NCBI GenBank assembly: GCA_050692555.1
Contig: JBOGVS010000023.1
Coordinates: 1 to 53,538 of the forward strand
DNA: 53,538 bases
Direction of reading: 5' to 3'
Source of the DNA: DAITPV01 sp050692555
Lineage (GTDB): Bacteria; Actinomycetota; UBA4738; CALAEC01
The translations under genes and the position numbers were made by a program. Within the stretch, counting starts at the first letter, position 1, and each line of letters begins with the position of its first letter. A model generated the notes under the pieces. That model saw only the letters and a program-made list of their open reading frames with translations. It was not told where the DNA came from and ran no database searches. Below are positions 50,883 through 53,538 of the stretch, in pieces.

Positions 50883-51287
50883 TCAGGACCGCGCGGTCCC
50901 GGAGGCGGCCTGCTCCCGGACCCGCCGGCCCAGCACGGCGATCTCTTCTTCCTGTCGCCGGAGGTCGTCCTCGGCCCGGGCCAGTCGGTCGGCGAGAGCC
51001 ACTCCGATCGAGGCCAGCTCGGCGGTGATCCGGTCGTAGCGACGGCTGATGGGACGGAACATCCGGAACATGATGATCTTGAACCGGCGCTTCCACCGGG
51101 AGCCCGTGGTGAACAGCGGGTCGCCCCAGGGGGCCGCTTGCCCCCACTGCCGGTGGAGCGTCTCGGCCAGATCCTCCAGCCGCTGACGCAGCTCGGCGGT
51201 GGGAGTCAGCGAACGGGCACCGGCATCCCCGGCCGCCCAGTAGATCTCGCGCTCCAGGGCCTCCCGGGAGCGCTCCGGTTCGGCCAC
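50883..51287 (-). CDS. Coiled-coil accessory protein in the glycosyltransferase operon
   Basis: This is a 134-aa protein. The N-terminal helix (SREALEREIYWAAG) is followed by a basic, possibly membrane-binding stretch (WKRRFKIIMFRMFRPISRRYD, about 64-84) and a C-terminal coiled coil (RAEDDLRRQEEEIAVLGRRV). Similar basic-amphipathic plus coiled-coil modules occur at the N-termini of surface-glycan glycosyl- and methyltransferases, so it may recruit them to the membrane. This is inference; no family is recognised. Confidence 0.7.
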   Translation of the reverse strand: MAEPERSREALEREIYWAAGDAGARSLTPTAELRQRLEDLAETLHRQWGQAAPWGDPLFTTGSRWKRRFKIIMFRMFRPISRRYDRITAELASIGVALADRLARAEDDLRRQEEEIAVLGRRVREQAASGTARS

Positions 51288-51364
51288 CCGAGCATCATAG
51301 GCGAGGGAAACGGCCCCGGGGCCGGTTGCCGTTCCGATGCCGATGGGGTTTCCTAGCGCTTCCC

Positions 51365-53080
51365 ATGTCCCCGCGGAGCACCGTTCCTGCCATCCTCGCC
51401 GTGCTGCTCGTGGCCACCGCGTGCACCAACCAGTCCGCCGGCGGCGGGACGAACGGTGCGTCCCCCTCGCCGGAGCCGAGCGCTCCTTCTACCGAGCCGC
51501 CCCTGGCCACGGGCCTCGCGGCCCGTTTGGCCTGCTCGATCCCCACGCAGTGGCTGCTGCGGATCTGGCGCGGCTACGACCCCGAGCGCAGCGCCGACGT
51601 TCAGATCCTCCCCAGGGTCCCCAACTTCGTCGGGGCCGGACTTCCCCACGTGGGGCCGTGGGACTTCACCTCGGACGTCCCGATGTTCTGGTACGGCCCC
51701 GGACACATCAAGCCGATCGGACCGGTGCAGAAGCCGGTGACCTCCGCCGACATCACCGCGACGTTCGCCAACCTCTTGGGCTCGAACTTCGAGGCGCCTG
51801 ACGGCGCACCGATGCTCGACGGGTTGGTTCCTGTGGAGGACCGGGGAGAGCCGCCCCGGCTGATCGTCATGATGATCTGGGACGGAGCGGGGCGAGACGT
51901 CCTCGACGAATGGCCCGACGCGTGGCCGAACCTCGCGGACCTCCGTCCGGACGGTGCCTGGTACGACAACGCCGTGGTGGGATCCTCCCCCACCTCCTCG
52001 GCGCAGATCCACGCCACCCTGGGGACCGGCGCGTTCCCCCGCCATCACGAGGTGGTGGGACACAGCATCCGTATCGACGGCCAGATCGTCTCGCCGTGGA
52101 AGGACGGACCGAAGGAGCTCACCCTCCCGACGTTCGCCGATCACTACGACGCGGAGATGGGTAACCAGCCGTTGATCGGGCTGGCCGGAACGGTGCCCCT
52201 CCAGCTGGGGATGATGAGCCACGGCGCCTACCTCGAGGGCGGCGACAACGACCTCGCGGTGCTCCGGGTCCCCGGCAATGCCACCACACTGGGGGCCGAA
52301 GGAGTGGTGTGGAACCTCCCCGAGGGGTGGAACCAGTGGTACTCGTATCCCGACTACGCCAACGATCTCCCCGCGCTCGACACGTACTTCGACGACGTCC
52401 GGCTCGACGAGCGAGACGGGCAGCGCGACGGCGCTTGGCGCGGACATCCATACGAGGACTCGGAGGAGCTGCTCGACGGGTTCCACACGCCCGCCCGGAT
52501 CCCCTACCAGACCCGGCTGGTGGAGGAGATCATCTCCCGGGAAGGATTCGGCGCCGACGACACGCCCGACCTCCTGTTCGTGAACTACAAGCTCATCGAC
52601 ACCCTGGGCCACCTGTTCGGCATGCAGGACCCCACGGTCGGAGACACGGTGGCGGTGCAGGACGAAGAGCTGGGGGCCTTCGTCGACTTCCTGAACCGGC
52701 AAGTGGGCGAGAACCGGTGGGTGGTGCTGGTGACCGCCGATCACGGATCACTGAAGAGCGCCGAGACGACGGGGGCGTTCCAGATCTCCTCCGAGAGGCT
52801 GCACGATTCGATCCAGGAGGAGTTCGACGCCGACGGTGACGACGTCCCGGTGATCGAGCAGGTGAAGCAAACGGAGATCTTCATGAACGTCCCCGAGCTC
52901 GAGGAGCAGGGACGGACCCTGGAGGAGGTGTCGGAGTTCATCATGGGGCTCCGCCAGGAGCAGCTGTCGATCCCCGGGCTGCCGGTTCCCGATCCCACCG
53001 GGAAGGTGTTCCAGGTGGCGTTCCCGGCACGGGTGCTGACCCAACGTCTGTCCTGCCTCCCGCAGAGCGGGACCCCTTAA
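51365..53080 (+). CDS. Lipoprotein phosphodiesterase / alkaline phosphatase superfamily
   Basis: This 571-aa protein starts at ATG 51365 and has a lipoprotein signal (AILAVLLVATAC, Cys20) and a Ser/Pro/Gly linker. The catalytic domain is of the type I phosphodiesterase/nucleotide pyrophosphatase kind: metal Asp in VMMIWDGAGRDVL, nucleophile region SSPTSSAQIHATLGTG, LLFVNYKLIDTLGHLFGM and VLVTADHGSLKS. It acts outside the membrane on an unknown phosphodiester. The upstream start at 51326 would disrupt the signal peptide. It is convergent with the DUF6504 gene, stops overlapping by 4 bp. Confidence 0.92.
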   Translation: MSPRSTVPAILAVLLVATACTNQSAGGGTNGASPSPEPSAPSTEPPLATGLAARLACSIPTQWLLRIWRGYDPERSADVQILPRVPNFVGAGLPHVGPWDFTSDVPMFWYGPGHIKPIGPVQKPVTSADITATFANLLGSNFEAPDGAPMLDGLVPVEDRGEPPRLIVMMIWDGAGRDVLDEWPDAWPNLADLRPDGAWYDNAVVGSSPTSSAQIHATLGTGAFPRHHEVVGHSIRIDGQIVSPWKDGPKELTLPTFADHYDAEMGNQPLIGLAGTVPLQLGMMSHGAYLEGGDNDLAVLRVPGNATTLGAEGVVWNLPEGWNQWYSYPDYANDLPALDTYFDDVRLDERDGQRDGAWRGHPYEDSEELLDGFHTPARIPYQTRLVEEIISREGFGADDTPDLLFVNYKLIDTLGHLFGMQDPTVGDTVAVQDEELGAFVDFLNRQVGENRWVVLVTADHGSLKSAETTGAFQISSERLHDSIQEEFDADGDDVPVIEQVKQTEIFMNVPELEEQGRTLEEVSEFIMGLRQEQLSIPGLPVPDPTGKVFQVAFPARVLTQRLSCLPQSGTP

Positions 53081-53322
53081 TCCCAGAGCCGCTCCAGGCG
53101 CCACCGGCCCGACCGGCGGTCGAGGTACAGGTCCACCACGGCACCTCCCCGAGCCTCCACCCGCCAGTACTCCCGGTCCCGGCCGTCTTCCCACCACCGA
53201 CCCTCGATCCGCCACCGGCCGATCACGTCGGCGACCTCGTACCGCCGGGTCCGCCACACGAACGAGGCCGGCATTCCCGCGTCCCGCTCCACCTGCACCT
53301 GCTCGTCGTACCGCTTGGACAC
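53077..53322 (-). CDS. DUF6504-like protein under LexA control
   Basis: This protein is about 81 aa from GTG 53322 (MSKRYDEQVQVERDAGMPASF). The pattern RYxExVxVxRD-x-PxxFxWRxRxYxV, then REYWRVEARGG and a final WRLERLWD, fits the DUF6504 family commonly encoded next to imuB/dnaE2 in actinobacteria. The frame is open upstream to 53397 but that part codes through the LexA box and lacks a better start; GAGG lies 8 nt before the GTG. Its function is unknown. Association with SOS mutagenesis genes suggests a role in lesion bypass. Confidence 0.8.
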   Translation of the reverse strand: MSKRYDEQVQVERDAGMPASFVWRTRRYEVADVIGRWRIEGRWWEDGRDREYWRVEARGGAVVDLYLDRRSGRWRLERLWD

Positions 53323-53355
53323 GGGGACCGCCTCATTCCACTTCTCATTTAAGCC

Positions 53356-53371
53356 TCGAACACATGTTCGA
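53356..53371 (-). promoter_or_regulatory. LexA (SOS) box upstream of the DUF6504 gene
   Basis: TCGAACACATGTTCGA is the exact reverse complement of the dnaE2 box. It begins 6 bp downstream of the -10 of the promoter and 34 bp before the GTG. Confidence 0.93.
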
Positions 53372-53377
53372 GGGACG

Positions 53378-53407
53378 ACCGTACTCCCCCAGGTCAATCG
53401 GTGTCAA
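53378..53407 (-). promoter_or_regulatory. SOS promoter of the DUF6504 gene
   Basis: On the minus strand TTGACA (53402-53407) and TACGGT (53378-53383) are separated by 18 bp, the same layout as the dnaE2 promoter. Confidence 0.75.
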
Positions 53408-53480
53408 GGGAGCGACTTGACTCACGAAGAATGCCCGGGAAATCGCTTCGTTGCCTCAAAAGGAAATGCCCGCGTGGGAC

Positions 53481-53510
53481 CCTTCCCCTGGCGGCCCCCC
53501 GAGGGGAAGG
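53481..53510. other. Hairpin near the window end
   Basis: CCTTCCCCT (53481-53489) and AGGGGAAGG (53502-53510) form a perfect 9-bp stem with a 12-nt loop. It may be a terminator or part of an adjacent gene outside the window; no T-tract follows. Confidence 0.4.
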
Positions 53511-53538
53511 AGCGAGGCGGTGGGGCTCACCATGGCTG

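Noticed and set aside
1..53538. CRISPR arrays, insertion sequences, prophage or integrase genes
   Set aside because: No regularly spaced repeats, transposase, integrase or phage structural genes were seen anywhere in the window.

Overview
The window reads as chromosomal DNA of a high-GC actinobacterium, probably a deep-branching or uncultured Actinomycetota lineage. The evidence is the dcw cluster order (mraZ to ftsZ, then pgeF, yggS, sepF, yggT, divIVA), a T-box-controlled ileS, frequent GTG/TTG starts, dense 4-bp stop/start overlaps, families typical of actinobacteria (DUF3040, DUF6504, SepF, DivIVA, TgpA-like transglutaminase) and LexA boxes of the CGAACN4GTTCG type. No species can be named from sequence alone.

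Layout. 1-1.5 kb: a truncated binding-protein-like gene, tRNA-Leu(CAA) and a freestanding LAGLIDADG homing endonuclease. 1.6-5.1 kb: replicative dnaE1, divergent from a RecB-type Fe-S nuclease. 6.3-8.2 kb: an ECF sigma factor, a membrane partner and a secreted repeat protein, translationally coupled. 8.5-10.3 kb: rluD, lspA and a DksA/TraR-like gene. 10.4-13.8 kb: a transcriptional T-box leader and archaeal-type ileS. 13.8-33 kb: the cell-division and peptidoglycan cluster, all on the minus strand, transcribed from a mraZ promoter that carries three GTGG repeats at exact 11-bp spacing. A 36-codon membrane ORF is tucked between mraZ and rsmH. 33-34.6 kb: HNH and crotonase genes. 34.7-39 kb: MoxR, DUF58 and transglutaminase genes. 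39-40 kb: MerR-like and DUF3040 genes. 40-46.4 kb: an SOS operon, dnaE2-MFS-dinB. 46.4-53 kb: cell-surface functions (lipoproteins, phospholipase C-like enzyme, glycosyltransferases, phosphodiesterase). 53-53.4 kb: a DUF6504 gene under its own LexA box.

Most notable signals. (1) A 196-bp element occurs twice inside the dnaE2 coding sequence in opposite orientations (194/196 identical by eye), and each copy keeps the reading frame open. This resembles the logic of coding-compatible palindromic elements. (2) Two nearly identical LexA-controlled promoters drive the dnaE2-MFS-dinB operon and the DUF6504 gene, and a transporter sits inside the mutagenesis operon. (3) A coupled 36-aa membrane peptide begins the dcw cluster. 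Calls rest on reading the sequence; no database search was run.
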